Shown here: positions 47,383 to 56,854 of the stretch, one piece after another
How positions within the stretch are numbered: position 1 is the first letter of the stretch
How the letters are laid out: each line of letters starts with the position of its first letter
Translations under genes and position numbers: made by a program
NCBI RefSeq assembly: GCF_003762925.1
Contig: NZ_RJUK01000001.1
Span: 1,054,001-1,118,000 of the forward strand
Source of the DNA: Marinimicrobium koreense
Lineage (GTDB): Bacteria > Pseudomonadota > Gammaproteobacteria > Pseudomonadales > Cellvibrionaceae
Direction: 5' to 3'
Length of the DNA stretch: 64,000 nt
The notes under the pieces: model-generated
The model's input: the letters and a program-made list of their open reading frames with translations, nothing else
The model's database searches: none
What the model was told of the DNA's origin: nothing

Positions 47383-48405
47383 TCAACTGTCCTTGGGCGC
47401 TCTGGGCTTCTTCTGTTTTACGGCGGGAGAACGCTTGCCGACCCCGGCTCGCAGACGCTTTTCCTGTCGCTCCATGCGCTTTCGTTCGTCCGGTGTCAGA
47501 CGGCTCACTTTGGGCCGCTCAATCCCCGCGGTCAGCAGAAGATCCCGAATTTCCTTGTCGTTCAGCTCAATCCACTGACCCACCCGGACGTGGGAGGGAA
47601 TGAAAATATTCCCGTAGCGTACGCGCTTCAGACGGCTGACTTTTACCCCCTGGGACTCCCACAGGCGGCGCACCTCCCGGTTACGCCCTTCCATCACGAC
47701 GCAATAGAACCAGCGGTTGCGCCCTTCCCCGGCGCCCTCAACAATATCGGTGAAACGTGCTACGCCGTCGTCCAGCAGTACGCCTTCGACCAACTGGCGC
47801 TTCATTTCATCGTCCACCGCACCCTGAATCCGCACCAGGTACTCCCGGTCGATGACTGAGGAGGGGTGCATCAACTTGTTGGCCAGTTCACCGTCGTTGG
47901 TGAACAGCAGCAGACCGCTGGTGTTGTAATCAAGGCGCCCCACCGAAATCCAGCGCTCGCCCTGTAACGCGGGGAGGTTCTCGAACACGGTGCGCCGCCC
48001 TTCCGGGTCCTGACGGGAACAGATTTCGCCTTCCGGCTTGTTGTACAGAATCACCCGCTGACGGGATACCTGGGTACGCACCTGAACCCGCTCACCCTTG
48101 AAAAAGATGGCGTCATCGGGCGTCACTCGATCCCCCAGATGCGCCGGGCGGTCATTGACTTTTACCAGACCGGCCTCGATGGCGCGCTCCATTTCCCGGC
48201 GGGAGCCCAGCCCGGAGCGGGCCAGCACTTTCTGCAGCTTTTCATCCAACGGTGCCTCAGCCACGGGCTTTTTTTCCCGGGGAGCCGCAGGTGCCTTGCC
48301 TTTGGCGGCCTTTGGCGGAGCGCCACGACCGCTCTTGCCGGGGGCTGCTGGCTTGCTGGTGTTGCTCGACGGCCCAAAGGGGCCTGGTCGTTTCGATTTA
48401 CTCAT
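47383..48405 (-). CDS. rluB: 23S rRNA pseudouridine 2605 synthase RluB
   Basis: 340-residue enzyme that isomerises a uridine in helix 93 of 23S rRNA. A basic, A/P/K-rich N-terminal extension (1-50) precedes an S4 domain (52-110, [20 protein letters not shown]). The catalytic aspartate is in [19 protein letters not shown] basic C-terminal tail (295-340, [14 protein letters not shown]) ends the protein. RluB is favoured over RluE/RsuA by the S4 domain, the tails and the scpAB-rluB context. The start overlaps the scpB stop (ATGA). Confidence 0.92.
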   Translation of the reverse strand: MSKSKRPGPFGPSSNTSKPAAPGKSGRGAPPKAAKGKAPAAPREKKPVAEAPLDEKLQKVLARSGLGSRREMERAIEAGLVKVNDRPAHLGDRVTPDDAIFFKGERVQVRTQVSRQRVILYNKPEGEICSRQDPEGRRTVFENLPALQGERWISVGRLDYNTSGLLLFTNDGELANKLMHPSSVIDREYLVRIQGAVDDEMKRQLVEGVLLDDGVARFTDIVEGAGEGRNRWFYCVVMEGRNREVRRLWESQGVKVSRLKRVRYGNIFIPSHVRVGQWIELNDKEIRDLLLTAGIERPKVSRLTPDERKRMERQEKRLRAGVGKRSPAVKQKKPRAPKDS

Positions 48406-49400
48406 AGGGACGATTGGTCTGCCTCGGGGTTCTGACGCGGCTCGGCGTCTGTATCATTCGTTTCGTCGCGCTCAAACAGCGAACCTTCATAGTATTCGGT
48501 CTCGGTGGACGCATCCTCCGGGTCTTGCTCACCGTCGGGGTCTTGAGAGGCTTCTGACGTTGCTGACTCATCGACATCCTCTTCTGTCGCTTCGTCTGCT
48601 GCGGCTTCCGTGTGCTCTACCTCATCCGAAGTGGACGGTTCGGCCTCGTCGTTCACCGGCTCGGCCTGCGCCTGAGTCTCGTCGAGATCATCGCTACCCG
48701 CTTCAGCCTCGGCTGTGTGTTCAGCCCCGTCGTTCTGGTCATGGCTCTCAGCCGCGTTATCGTCAACGTTTTCCTCGGGACTCGCTTGAGTAGCGGAATC
48801 GTCATTCGTGTCGTCATCGCTGTTCCCCTCCGCTTCCGTGTCGAGGTCCAGCGCCGCATTGATGTCGTTGAGGTCACGGATTTCACCCAGGCTCGGCAAC
48901 TCGTCCAGACTTTTCAGATTGAAATAGTCCAGAAATTGCCGGGTGGTGGCATACAGGGACGGACGGCCCGGCACATCCCGGTGACCGACGACCTTGATCC
49001 ACTCCCGCTCGGTCAGTGTCTTGATGATATGGGAGCTGACCGCGACGCCGCGGATCTCTTCAATATCGCCGCGGGTGATGGGCTGGCGATAGGCCACCAG
49101 CGCCAAGGTCTCCAGTAATGCCCGGGAGTACTTCTGGGGTTTTTCTTCCCACAGTCGGTTGATCCAGGGCGCCACCTCGGTCCGCACCTGGAAGCGCCAG
49201 CCAGAGCCGACCTCCTTCAACTCGAACCCCCGGCCCTCGCAATCCGCTGCGATGGCTTCCAGAGCCGATTTCAACGCATCGGTTTCCGGCTCTTCACCCT
49301 CTTCGAACAGGGCTTTGAGTCGATTGAGATTCAGCGGTTGTCCCGCGGCCAGTAGAGCACCTTCAACAATATTGCGCAGCTGGGTCGATTCCATGGTCAT
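48402..49400 (-). CDS. scpB: segregation and condensation protein ScpB
   Basis: 332-residue partner of ScpA in the SMC-type complex. The conserved part is residues 1-185, two winged helices: [41 protein letters not shown], and [16 protein letters not shown]. The rest, about 145 residues, is an extremely acidic D/E/S/T/A-rich tail with almost no hydrophobic residues, which standard ScpB (about 190-200) lacks. Lies between scpA (40 nt upstream) and rluB (overlap). The ATG at 49400 is taken; one two codons later is possible. Confidence 0.93.
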   Translation of the reverse strand: MTMESTQLRNIVEGALLAAGQPLNLNRLKALFEEGEEPETDALKSALEAIAADCEGRGFELKEVGSGWRFQVRTEVAPWINRLWEEKPQKYSRALLETLALVAYRQPITRGDIEEIRGVAVSSHIIKTLTEREWIKVVGHRDVPGRPSLYATTRQFLDYFNLKSLDELPSLGEIRDLNDINAALDLDTEAEGNSDDDTNDDSATQASPEENVDDNAAESHDQNDGAEHTAEAEAGSDDLDETQAQAEPVNDEAEPSTSDEVEHTEAAADEATEEDVDESATSEASQDPDGEQDPEDASTETEYYEGSLFERDETNDTDAEPRQNPEADQSSL

Positions 49401-49440
49401 GCTTGGTTCACACTGATTGATCGGGAGTACCCGGGCATGG

Positions 49441-50313
49441 CTATTGCACCCGGGCCTTTACGTGAATGGGGCCAAACGGCTCGCTCTGGACAATCTCCAC
49501 CAGGGATTCCTTGATCAGCTCCATGACCGCCAGAAACGTCACTACGACGCCAAGACGGCCCTCCTCCACGCGGAACAGGGCAACAAAGGGCATAAACTGA
49601 TTGTGGGCCAACCGGTCCAGCACCTGAGCCATTCGTTCCCGAGTGGACAGCTTTTCCTTTTCCACATGGTGGCTTTCAAACATATCGGCCCGCCGCAACA
49701 CCTCGGACAGCGCCAGGAGAATCTCCTTGAGCTCGACATCCGGGTCGGGGCGGGTCAGGTTCCGGTCTGGCGCCTCCGCGCTGGCCTGGAAAACCTCGCG
49801 CCCCACCCGGGGCAGCTCATCCAGGTCCTCAGCCGCTTCTTTGAAGCGCTCGTACTCCTGCAGACGACGGATCAGCGCCGCCCGGGGATCCTCTTCTTCC
49901 TCTTCTTCCTCGCTGGAGCGCGGCAGGAGCATCCGCGACTTGATCTCCGCGAGCATGGCCGCCATCACCAGATACTCCGCCGCCAGCTCAAAGTGCGCGG
50001 CGTCCATCAGCTCCACATAGGCCATGTACTGACGGGTGATTTCGGACACATCGACGTCCAGAATATCCAGGTTCTGGCGCCGAATCAGGTATAGCAACAG
50101 ATCCAGCGGCCCCTCGAACGCTTCCAGGAACACTTCCAGGGCATCCGGTGGAATGTACAGGTCCTTGGGCAGCTCGGTGTAGGCCTTGCCCTGAACGATC
50201 GCGAAGGGCATCTCCTCCTGGCTGGGGCGATGCGTCAACTCAGCCGCCGGCTGTTGCTCTGCCGGGTCGTCGCGCTCGGCTGCTTCGGCCGTATTGTCTG
50301 CGGATGAACTCAT
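49441..50313 (-). CDS. scpA: segregation and condensation protein ScpA
   Basis: 290-residue kleisin that bridges the SMC heads with ScpB. The N-terminal 45 residues are variable and acidic. The core starts [26 protein letters not shown], with [18 protein letters not shown], an acidic linker [24 protein letters not shown], and a C-terminal winged helix [26 protein letters not shown]. Typical length. First gene of scpA-scpB-rluB; a TATAAT lies about 80 nt upstream. Confidence 0.95.
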   Translation of the reverse strand: MSSSADNTAEAAERDDPAEQQPAAELTHRPSQEEMPFAIVQGKAYTELPKDLYIPPDALEVFLEAFEGPLDLLLYLIRRQNLDILDVDVSEITRQYMAYVELMDAAHFELAAEYLVMAAMLAEIKSRMLLPRSSEEEEEEEDPRAALIRRLQEYERFKEAAEDLDELPRVGREVFQASAEAPDRNLTRPDPDVELKEILLALSEVLRRADMFESHHVEKEKLSTRERMAQVLDRLAHNQFMPFVALFRVEEGRLGVVVTFLAVMELIKESLVEIVQSEPFGPIHVKARVQ

Positions 50314-50388
50314 TCACTCTCTCGCCCCGAGGCTACTCGGGATGGCTAACGGGTTGACGGGCATGCGGCTTGACGCCACTGGCCGGGC

Positions 50389-50394
50389 ATTATA
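50389..50394 (-). promoter_or_regulatory. -10 element before scpA
   Basis: A perfect TATAAT on the minus strand (50394-50389), 76 nt before the scpA ATG, in the 146-nt gap after the YciO-type gene. No good -35 hexamer lies 16-18 nt upstream, so the promoter call is tentative. Confidence 0.3.
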
Positions 50395-50459
50395 ACGATT
50401 TAACCCGCCGGGGCCTACTCGGCGCTCACGGGGCATCGCGCGGGTCCTGCTGACAGGGT

Positions 50460-51086
50460 CTAATCCGGAATGAACGCGGAGGCATCGCCCTTACCCTGGC
50501 GGGTTACCTCGGGCACGGCCCCGGTCAGGTCAATGACCGTGGTCGGCTCGAGGCCGCAATTGCCCCCGTCGATGACCAGCTCCAACTGATGTTCAAGCCG
50601 ATCGCGAATATCTTCGGGATCGCTCATGGGCAGGTCATCGCCGGGCAGCAGCAGACTGCTGGTCATCAGGGGTTCACCCAGTGCCTCCATCAACGCGAGT
50701 GCAATCCGGTTGTCGGGCACCCGCAGGCCGATGGTTTTTCTTTTGGGGTGCATCAGTCGGCGAGGCACTTCCGAGGTGCCGGGCAAAATGAAGGTAAAGG
50801 GGCCGGGGGTGTGGTTTTTCAGCAGCCGGAAGGCCTGATTATCCACCTTGGCGAAGGTCGCCAGCTCGGAAAGATCCCGACACATCAGGGTAAAGTTGTG
50901 GTGCTTATCCAGGCGACGCATCTGGCGGATGCGATCCAGCGCGTTTTTGTCACCGATATGACACCCCAGGGCATAGGCCGAATCGGTCGGGTAAGCAATG
51001 ATGCCCCCGCTGCGAATGATATCGACCGCCTGGCGGATCAGGCGATCCTGGGGGTTATCCGGATGAATCTGAAAATACTGGGCCAT
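50460..51086 (-). CDS. YciO-type YrdC/Sua5 domain protein
   Basis: 208-residue single YrdC domain. It shows the family start VDIIRSGGIIAYPTDSAYALG, then DKHHNFTLMCRDLSELATFA, GPFTFILPGTSEVP, KRKTIGLRVPDN and SSLLLPGDDLP. YrdC-domain enzymes make threonylcarbamoyl-AMP for tRNA t6A; the YciO branch is a paralogue with uncertain physiological role. The ATG at 51086 (MAQYFQIHPDN) is chosen over an upstream frame that overlaps the next gene. Together with the PHP exonuclease gene (48 nt upstream) this repeats the E. coli yciV-yciO order. Confidence 0.9.
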   Translation of the reverse strand: MAQYFQIHPDNPQDRLIRQAVDIIRSGGIIAYPTDSAYALGCHIGDKNALDRIRQMRRLDKHHNFTLMCRDLSELATFAKVDNQAFRLLKNHTPGPFTFILPGTSEVPRRLMHPKRKTIGLRVPDNRIALALMEALGEPLMTSSLLLPGDDLPMSDPEDIRDRLEHQLELVIDGGNCGLEPTTVIDLTGAVPEVTRQGKGDASAFIPD

Positions 51087-51133
51087 AATCGTGCTCTTGT
51101 TGTCATGGGTGTATCTGACCTCGTGCGGGTCGC

Positions 51134-51967
51134 TCACGGCGCGAATCCGGGAAGCTCCCACACCGGTCGGCAGCGCTCGGGCAGTGGGCCGAAATTCCCC
51201 AGCTCCTGCCAGGGAGCGTCCGGGCGATGAAAGTCACTGCCACAGGAGGCCGCGAGCCCTTCCCGCTCGGCAATGCGCGCGAGATCATCGGCGACCCCGG
51301 AGGGTTGCTGGCCGCTGACCACCTCCAGCGCGTCGCCGCCGAGGTCGGCAAAATCCGAGATCAGGGCGCACATTTTGGTTCGGGTCAGCGGATACTTCTT
51401 CGGGTGCGCGAGCACCGCGAGCCCGCCGGCCTGATGGATCCAGCCGATCACCTGCTCCATGCCCGGCCACTGGAATTTCACATCGGCCGGTTTACCGGCG
51501 CCGAGATATTTCTTGAAGGCGGCGCCCACGTCCTTTACTTTCCCCTGAGCCACCAGAAACTGTGCAAAGTGGGGGCGTCCGAGCTGGCCACCACCGGATT
51601 CGCGTCGCGCACCGGCCAGGGCACCGGGAATCCCGAGCTGCTCAAGCCGCTCGGCGATGGCCTCAGCCCGACTCGCACGAGCCCCCTGCTGAGCCCGAAT
51701 GGCCGCCTGCAGCGCTGGCGACTCGATATCGATGCCCAACCCGACAATATGGACCCCGCCTTTACCCCACTGGCTGGAGAACTCAATACCGGGAATCAGT
51801 GTCAGACCGATATCGGCAGCCGCAGCCCGGGCCCGGCTTACGCCCTCCACGGTATCATGGTCAGTCAGCGCCAACGCGGACACGCCCTGGTCCCTGGCCC
51901 TCGACATCAGCGCCTCAGGGCTTAAAATACCGTCTGAGCAGTGACTGTGGCTGTGTAAATCGTACAA
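51134..51967 (-). CDS. rnm: PHP-domain 5'-3' exoribonuclease (RNase AM)
   Basis: 277-residue metal-dependent PHP phosphoesterase; the E. coli homologue (YciV, once TrpH) trims 5' ends of rRNAs. PHP motifs: DLHSHSHCSDG, LALTDHDTVEG, PGIEFSSQW, LAHPKKYPL and CGSDFHRPDAPWQELG. Metal-binding H and D residues are all present. The start is inferred as TTG at 51967, directly before YDLHSHS, with GGGAG about 9 nt upstream; the frame stays open further but those codons lie in the divergent promoter region. The divergent neighbour begins 97 nt away. Confidence 0.88.
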   Translation of the reverse strand: MYDLHSHSHCSDGILSPEALMSRARDQGVSALALTDHDTVEGVSRARAAAADIGLTLIPGIEFSSQWGKGGVHIVGLGIDIESPALQAAIRAQQGARASRAEAIAERLEQLGIPGALAGARRESGGGQLGRPHFAQFLVAQGKVKDVGAAFKKYLGAGKPADVKFQWPGMEQVIGWIHQAGGLAVLAHPKKYPLTRTKMCALISDFADLGGDALEVVSGQQPSGVADDLARIAEREGLAASCGSDFHRPDAPWQELGNFGPLPERCRPVWELPGFAP

Positions 51968-52064
51968 AAACAGGGCTCCCGCCGTAAAAGCGGCATTATG
52001 GCACGTCTGAGCGCCCGGGAGCCAACGAACCTTGCAACCCCTGACTTTCAACATCGAGGCCCGA

Positions 52065-52805
52065 ATGACCGACAGCGACAGCGTCACCGAAAAAACCGCC
52101 AAACTCGGCCCTAACCCCAAACGGGAAAGCCTGCTGGCCAACCTGCTGCTGAACATTGTGATTCCCACCGTCATCCTGACCAAATTCAGTGGCGAGGATC
52201 ACCTGGGCATTAAAATGGGCATCGTGGTCGCCCTGGCCTTTCCGCTGATCTACGGTGCGCGGGATTTTATCGTCAGCCGCAAGCTCAACGTATTCTCCGC
52301 CTTGGGCTTTGTCAGCATTCTGCTCACCGGCGGCATCAGTCTGCTGGAGCTCGATCCCAAATACATCGCCATCAAGGAAGCCGCCATCCCCGGCCTGATT
52401 GGCCTGGCCACGCTGTTCTCTCTGAAAACCCGTTACCCGCTGGTCAAAACCTTTCTTTATAACGACAAAGTACTCAAGGTAAACAAAGTCGCCACTGCCC
52501 TGCGCGAGTACAACAATGAGAGCGCCTTCGAGCAGACCCTGCGCAACGCCTCCTATCTTATTGCCGGCTCGTTTTTTCTCTCGTCATTCCTGAATTACGT
52601 GCTGGCCAAACTCATTCTGGTGAGCGATCCCGGCACCGTGGCCTTTAACGAGGAACTGGGCAAAATGACCGCGCTCAGTTTTCCGGTCATTGCAGTGCCC
52701 GCCATGTTGGTAATGATGTTTGCCCTGTTCTATCTGTTCCGTCGGATTCGGCAATTGACCCACCTGGCGCTGGACGAAGTCATCAATGACGGAAGCGACA
52801 ACTGA
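52065..52805 (+). CDS. VC0807-family membrane protein
   Basis: 246-residue inner-membrane protein with about five to six helices: 22-40 (LLANLLLNIVIPTVILT), 47-65, 75-95, 105-120, 165-190 and 210-230. Conserved-looking segments are FPLIYGARDFI, ALGFVSILLTGGISLL and AIKEAAIPGLIGLATL. I match it to the VC0807/DUF3159-like family; function unknown. The ATG at 52065 has GAGG 6 nt upstream. Placed before yciI as in many gammaproteobacteria, where a YciB/YciC-type membrane gene occupies this spot. Confidence 0.8.
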   Translation: MTDSDSVTEKTAKLGPNPKRESLLANLLLNIVIPTVILTKFSGEDHLGIKMGIVVALAFPLIYGARDFIVSRKLNVFSALGFVSILLTGGISLLELDPKYIAIKEAAIPGLIGLATLFSLKTRYPLVKTFLYNDKVLKVNKVATALREYNNESAFEQTLRNASYLIAGSFFLSSFLNYVLAKLILVSDPGTVAFNEELGKMTALSFPVIAVPAMLVMMFALFYLFRRIRQLTHLALDEVINDGSDN

Positions 52806-52853
52806 TCCCACCGGCTTAACCCCCGGAATTCAACTGTTTGACAAGGAGCCACC

Positions 52854-53153
52854 ATGTTTTATGCCATAATCAGCGAAGACGTTCCCAACAGCCTGGAGAA
52901 GCGCAAAGGGGCTCGCACCGATCACCTGGCCCGATTGAACGCACTCAAGGACGCCGGCCGCCTGCTACTGGCCGGCCCCCACCCGGCCACGGACAGTGAA
53001 GATCCCGGCCTGGCCGGTTTTACCGGCAGCCTGGTGGTCGCCGAGTTTACTTCGCTGGAGGAGGCGCGCACCTGGGCGGATGCTGATCCCTATGTCTCCG
53101 CCGGGGTTTATGCCCGGGTGACCGTCAAGCCGTTCAAGCGGGTATTCCCCTGA
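52854..53153 (+). CDS. yciI: YciI family protein
   Basis: 99-residue dimeric ferredoxin-like alpha/beta protein. It starts [21 protein letters not shown] and has the conserved [20 protein letters not shown]. The His-Asp pair proposed as active site in the family is present ([19 protein letters not shown]). Biochemical role unsettled. AAGGAG lies 6 nt before the ATG. 48 nt after the VC0807-family gene, so likely co-transcribed. Confidence 0.92.
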   Translation: MFYAIISEDVPNSLEKRKGARTDHLARLNALKDAGRLLLAGPHPATDSEDPGLAGFTGSLVVAEFTSLEEARTWADADPYVSAGVYARVTVKPFKRVFP

Positions 53154-53208
53154 CCATGAGAGTGATGCGCCATCGGTCACTGAGGTTGAAATTTGTGGCC
53201 TGTGCCAC

Positions 53209-53236
53209 TTGGTTTGTACCGTCTTTGGCGTACAAT
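53209..53236 (+). promoter_or_regulatory. possible promoter of the SH3-domain gene
   Basis: TTGGTT (53209-53214), a 16-nt spacer and TACAAT (53231-53236) form a plausible sigma-70 promoter 41 nt before the GTG at 53277. Confidence 0.4.
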
Positions 53237-53276
53237 CCCGACGTTTAACCAACTTAAAAAGACTACGGGTATCAGC

Positions 53277-53966
53277 GTGAACAAACTTCTGATCAGTCTC
53301 TGCCTCATCGCCCTGGCCTCGCCCTTACTGAGCGTCTCGGCCCAGGCTCAGGATCGCTACATCTCCGACGTGTTGTACGTGCCGCTGCGCAGCGGTATGG
53401 GCAACCAGTACCGGATCGTGCACAGCGGGTTGCCCAGTGGCACGCGCCTGGAGCTGGTCCGCGAGGAGCAGAGCAGCGACGGTGAAAACTGGAGCCTGGT
53501 CCGTCTGGAAGACGGCGAGGAAGGCTGGATCCGCAGCCAATTCCTGCTGGCGGAACCCACCGCCGAACTTAAATTGAGCAGCGCTCAACAGCGCGCGCAA
53601 CGTGCCGCGCAAGAAAGCCAGGCGCTGCGCGATCAACTGACCGAAGCGCAGCAACAGGTGGAACAGTTACAGACCGAGCTGTCCGATGTGCGCTCCCGAT
53701 ACGAAGCACTTCAGCAGGAGCATGAGCGGCTGCGCACACTGTCTTCAGACGCAGTAGGCTTACACGAGCAGCACCAGGAGTTGAGCGAAAACTATCAGGT
53801 ACTGCAGACCCGCTACGACGTCGTTCAGGCCGACAATGAACGCTTGAAACGGGACCGTCGTTACCAGGACTGGCTGTTTGGTGGTGGTATTCTGGTGGCC
53901 GGCGTCATCCTGTCCCTTATTCTGCAGGCGATCGGAAAACGTCGTCGCCAATCTGAATGGCGCTAA
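53277..53966 (+). CDS. SH3-domain membrane protein (TIGR04211 type)
   Basis: 229-residue protein: signal peptide (1-24, LLISLCLIALASPLLSVSAQA), a bacterial SH3 domain (about 26-90, RYISDVLYVPLRSGMGNQYRIVH is its start region, ending GWIRSQFL), a coiled coil (95-195, Q/E/R-rich) and a C-terminal membrane helix (about 200-220, WLFGGGILVAGVILSLIL) with basic end. This layout matches the YgiM/TIGR04211 family, tied to the periplasm and inner membrane. The start is GTG at 53277; no ATG fits. The isomerase gene begins 16 nt downstream. Confidence 0.87.
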   Translation: MNKLLISLCLIALASPLLSVSAQAQDRYISDVLYVPLRSGMGNQYRIVHSGLPSGTRLELVREEQSSDGENWSLVRLEDGEEGWIRSQFLLAEPTAELKLSSAQQRAQRAAQESQALRDQLTEAQQQVEQLQTELSDVRSRYEALQQEHERLRTLSSDAVGLHEQHQELSENYQVLQTRYDVVQADNERLKRDRRYQDWLFGGGILVAGVILSLILQAIGKRRRQSEWR

Positions 53967-53982
53967 AGGAGCAACTCCGATA

Positions 53983-54579
53983 ATGAAGTTTCTGGCCCTG
54001 CTTGGTTTGCTCACTCTGTCTGTCGCCGTTCAGGCAGAGAACGATAGCCCCCGGGTCGAGCTGACCACGGATGAGGGCACCATCGTTCTGGAACTGTTCC
54101 CCGACAAGGCACCAATTACCGTGTCGAACTTTCTGCAGTATGTCGATGACGGCTACTACGACGGTACGATTTTCCACCGGGTCATTCCCGGCTTTGTGGC
54201 CCAGGGCGGAGGACTGACCTACGATTTCACCCGCAAGCCGCCGCGCGATCCGATTGCCAACGAATCGGATAACGGGTTGAGCAACAAACCCATGACCCTG
54301 GCCATGGCCCGGCACAGTGATCCGGACAGTGCCACGTCTCAGTTCTACATCAATCTGAACCACAACCCGGGCCTTGACGCGACCGAGGAACGTCCCGGTT
54401 ACACCGTGTTCGGGCAGGTCGTGGACGGCTACGATACAATCATCACCATCGTCCAGGCCCCCAAAGGTAACTACAAACAGTTCCCGGATGCACCCAATGT
54501 CCCCATCCGGATTCTGGAGGCCCGCCGGCTGTCGGCTCCGGCCGATACCACGGCGGACGGGAAGGAGTCATCGCAATGA
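53983..54579 (+). CDS. exported peptidyl-prolyl isomerase, cyclophilin type
   Basis: 198-residue periplasmic cyclophilin. Signal peptide at 1-18 (FLALLGLLTLSVAVQA). Catalytic domain: VELFP-like LELFPDKAPITVSNFLQYV, the active-site FHRVIPGFVAQGGG, SQFYINLNHN, and GYTVFGQVVDGYD. Matches PpiA-type enzymes (PPIase A). The tail after residue 180 is variable. AAAGGAG lies 12 nt upstream of the ATG at 53983. Its stop overlaps pdxJ (ATGA). Confidence 0.93.
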   Translation: MKFLALLGLLTLSVAVQAENDSPRVELTTDEGTIVLELFPDKAPITVSNFLQYVDDGYYDGTIFHRVIPGFVAQGGGLTYDFTRKPPRDPIANESDNGLSNKPMTLAMARHSDPDSATSQFYINLNHNPGLDATEERPGYTVFGQVVDGYDTIITIVQAPKGNYKQFPDAPNVPIRILEARRLSAPADTTADGKESSQ

Positions 54580-55340
54580 ATGCCACCAAACTGAGCGTCA
54601 ACCTGAACAAGGTTGCACTGATCCGCAACTCCCGGGAAGGCAACTACCCGGATGTGACCACCTTCGGGCAGATCTGCCTGGACGCCGGTGCCCACGGGCT
54701 GACGGTTCACCCCCGCCCGGATCAGCGCCATATCCGCCCCGGCGATGTGTTCGCGCTGAGCGATCTGGTGCAACAGCACCCGGGCATCGAGTTCAATATC
54801 GAAGGCAACCCGAACGCTGGCGCCCTGGGCGACTATCCCGGCTTTATGACGTTGGTCCGCCAGACCCTGCCGCACCAGTGCACTCTGGTCCCGGACAGCA
54901 ATGAGCAATTGACCTCGGATCATGGCTTTGACCTGACCCGCAGTGGCGATGCGCTGCGCCCCATCATCGAAGAGCTGCGCGAGCTCGGTTGTCGGGTCAG
55001 CCTGTTCATGGACCCGGACCCGGCACAGATTGATCTGGCACGGGCGGTCGGCGCCGACCGGATTGAGCTATACACGGGTCCCTACGCGGCCGCCCACAAG
55101 GCGCACAACTCGGAAATGCACAAGCTGCTGGACCAGTACCGCTATGCCACGGAGCACGCCCGTGATATCGGGCTGGGGGTCAATGCCGGGCACGACCTTA
55201 ACCTGGACAACCTGGAGCAGTTTCTGCACATCCCGGGTATTGATGAAGTGTCTATCGGACACGCCCTGACCGTCGACGCACTGACCATGGGTATGGCCAC
55301 CGCCGTGCACGCTTACCTTCGACTCTGCCACCATCAGTAA
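54576..55340 (+). CDS. pdxJ: pyridoxine 5'-phosphate synthase PdxJ
   Basis: Condenses 1-deoxyxylulose 5-phosphate with 3-amino-2-oxopropyl phosphate to pyridoxine 5'-phosphate. 254 residues. TIM-barrel motifs: LSVNLNKVALIRNSR, GLTVHPRPDQRHI, EFNIEGNP, CTLVPDSNEQLTSDHG, RIELYTGPYA and VNAGHDLNLDNL, ending EVSIGHALTVDALTMG. The start region differs slightly from E. coli (which begins with a glycine-rich NHVATLR segment): here KVALIRNSREGNYPD includes a short insertion seen in the longer PdxJ form. Coupled to the isomerase gene. Confidence 0.96.
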   Translation: MNATKLSVNLNKVALIRNSREGNYPDVTTFGQICLDAGAHGLTVHPRPDQRHIRPGDVFALSDLVQQHPGIEFNIEGNPNAGALGDYPGFMTLVRQTLPHQCTLVPDSNEQLTSDHGFDLTRSGDALRPIIEELRELGCRVSLFMDPDPAQIDLARAVGADRIELYTGPYAAAHKAHNSEMHKLLDQYRYATEHARDIGLGVNAGHDLNLDNLEQFLHIPGIDEVSIGHALTVDALTMGMATAVHAYLRLCHHQ

Positions 55341-55438
55341 GGCAGAAGGCGAGGATCCATCGGGCAAGTGCCCGTTTATCGGCTATCCTTAAGGTGTAAG
55401 TCAGACGGTTTTACCCGCCGTAAACAAAGGAGTCAGCC

Positions 55439-55852
55439 ATGCATTCGATTTTGGTAAAAGACTATATGCAGCCGGCCGCCCATGCCATTTCCGTAACCGC
55501 CAACACGGCAGAGGTGGTCGAGCGGCTACTGAAAAGCGGATTGACCGGCGTCCCCGTGATTGATGAGCGTGAAGCGGTCGTGGGTTTTGTCTCGGAACAG
55601 GATTGCATCAAGGAGATGCTCAACGATGCGTTCTTTTGCGAAGAGCCCGCCAGCGTCAGAAAACTGATGAGTGAAACAGTGCTTACCGTGACCCCCAACA
55701 CCAGCATCGTCGAGCTCGCCCAGACCATGATGCGCGAAAAACCCAAGAACTACCCGGTGGTCAGTGACGGCAAACTGGTAGGCATCATCACCCGCCGACA
55801 CGTGCTCCAGGCATTGATCGACAATGACGAGGACTGCTACCTGCGTACCTGA
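55439..55852 (+). CDS. tandem CBS-domain protein
   Basis: 137-residue soluble protein made of a pair of CBS domains: (1) about 8-65, VTANTAEVVERLLKSGLTG and GVPVIDEREAVVGFVSEQD; (2) about 75-130, MSETVLTVTPNTSIVEL and NYPVVSDGKLVGIITRRHVL. Such modules bind adenosine nucleotides, but the partner is unknown. AAAGGAG lies 7 nt before the ATG. Stand-alone gene. Confidence 0.9.
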   Translation: MHSILVKDYMQPAAHAISVTANTAEVVERLLKSGLTGVPVIDEREAVVGFVSEQDCIKEMLNDAFFCEEPASVRKLMSETVLTVTPNTSIVELAQTMMREKPKNYPVVSDGKLVGIITRRHVLQALIDNDEDCYLRT

Positions 55853-55945
55853 TTGAGCCTCGGACACACCGCCCCCCAGCGCCCCCATGGCGAGCCGCAC
55901 ACCCGGCTCGTCACCGCCTGACTTCTCCATGCACCTCAGACCGCG

Positions 55946-55975
55946 CAGACAATAGCGCGGTCGACACGTTATAAT
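55946..55975 (+). promoter_or_regulatory. promoter of the TrmH-family gene
   Basis: CAGACA (55946-55951), an 18-nt spacer and a perfect TATAAT (55970-55975). The start would be near 55982, so the leader to the ATG at 55997 is only about 15 nt. Confidence 0.5.
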
Positions 55976-55996
55976 TCCCGGCCACACTTCCCAACG

Positions 55997-56797
55997 ATGG
56001 TCACTATGCCCAAGCCAGACAGACCCCAGCAGGACTCGGCCAGCTATCGAGCCAAGAAACAGTTTTTCGATTCACTGCTGACGGTGTACGGACGCAAGCC
56101 GGTGCTCGAGGCGCTGCGCGATCCGGCGGTCAAGCTGTTTCGCCTGCACCTGGCGGAGAGCAACAAACCCGCCGGGATTCTCGATGAAATCCTGGGCATC
56201 GCCAAGTCCCAGGGTGCGGACATTCAGCACCATGACCGCAAGGCGCTATCTCGCATCTCCAAAAACAGCAAGCAGGATCAGGGAGTGGCGGCGGATCTAC
56301 AATGCAAAGCTTACCAGTCGCTCGAACAGTTCTTGAGTCAACCACCCCGCGCAGATTTTCGATTGTTGGCCCTGGACCGAATCACCAATCCGCAAAACCT
56401 GGGGATGATCATCCGTTCGGCGTGCGCGGGCAATGTGGACGGCATTCTGTTACCACAGAAAGGCGGCGCACAGATTGATGCCCTGGTGATCAAGGCAAGC
56501 GCGGGCACGGTGTTCCGGGCTCCGATCATTCACTGCCCTACTCTGCCCGAGGCGTTGGCCAAACTCAGAGAAGCCGGCGCCACCATCTGCGCATTATCCT
56601 CACACGCTCGTCAGACGCTGGGTGATTTCAACCCATCCGGCGGTAGTGTGTATGTGTTGGGAAATGAAACGGAGGGGGTTTCGACGGAGACGGCCAAGCA
56701 CTGCAATCACCAGCTTTCCATCCCAATGAACAACGGCGTCGAGTCACTCAACGTAGCGGTCACCGCCGCCCTGATCGCTTTTCAGGACGCTATCTGA
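55997..56797 (+). CDS. TrmH-family RNA methyltransferase
   Basis: 266-residue SPOUT methyltransferase acting on rRNA or tRNA 2'-OH. An N-terminal substrate-binding domain (about 20-100, VYGRKPVLEALRDPAVKLFRLHLA). SPOUT motifs: 1 LDRITNPQNLGMIIRSACAG, 2 VYVLGNETEGVS, 3 LSIPMNNGVESLNVAVTAAL. The knotted SAM pocket is intact. RlmB is the nearest well-known member, but the substrate cannot be assigned. ATG 55997 is used; another ATG lies three codons later. Downstream it faces a dense array of palindromic repeats. Confidence 0.9.
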   Translation: MVTMPKPDRPQQDSASYRAKKQFFDSLLTVYGRKPVLEALRDPAVKLFRLHLAESNKPAGILDEILGIAKSQGADIQHHDRKALSRISKNSKQDQGVAADLQCKAYQSLEQFLSQPPRADFRLLALDRITNPQNLGMIIRSACAGNVDGILLPQKGGAQIDALVIKASAGTVFRAPIIHCPTLPEALAKLREAGATICALSSHARQTLGDFNPSGGSVYVLGNETEGVSTETAKHCNHQLSIPMNNGVESLNVAVTAALIAFQDAI

Positions 56798-56854
56798 AGT
56801 TCTCGCCTTTTACAGATCAACGCCACTGGTTTGGCACTCCGCCTAAAGTGCTGC

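Noticed and set aside
51968-52183. N-terminal extension of the PHP exonuclease
   Set aside because: It would run through the divergent promoter region into the first codons of the VC0807-family gene.
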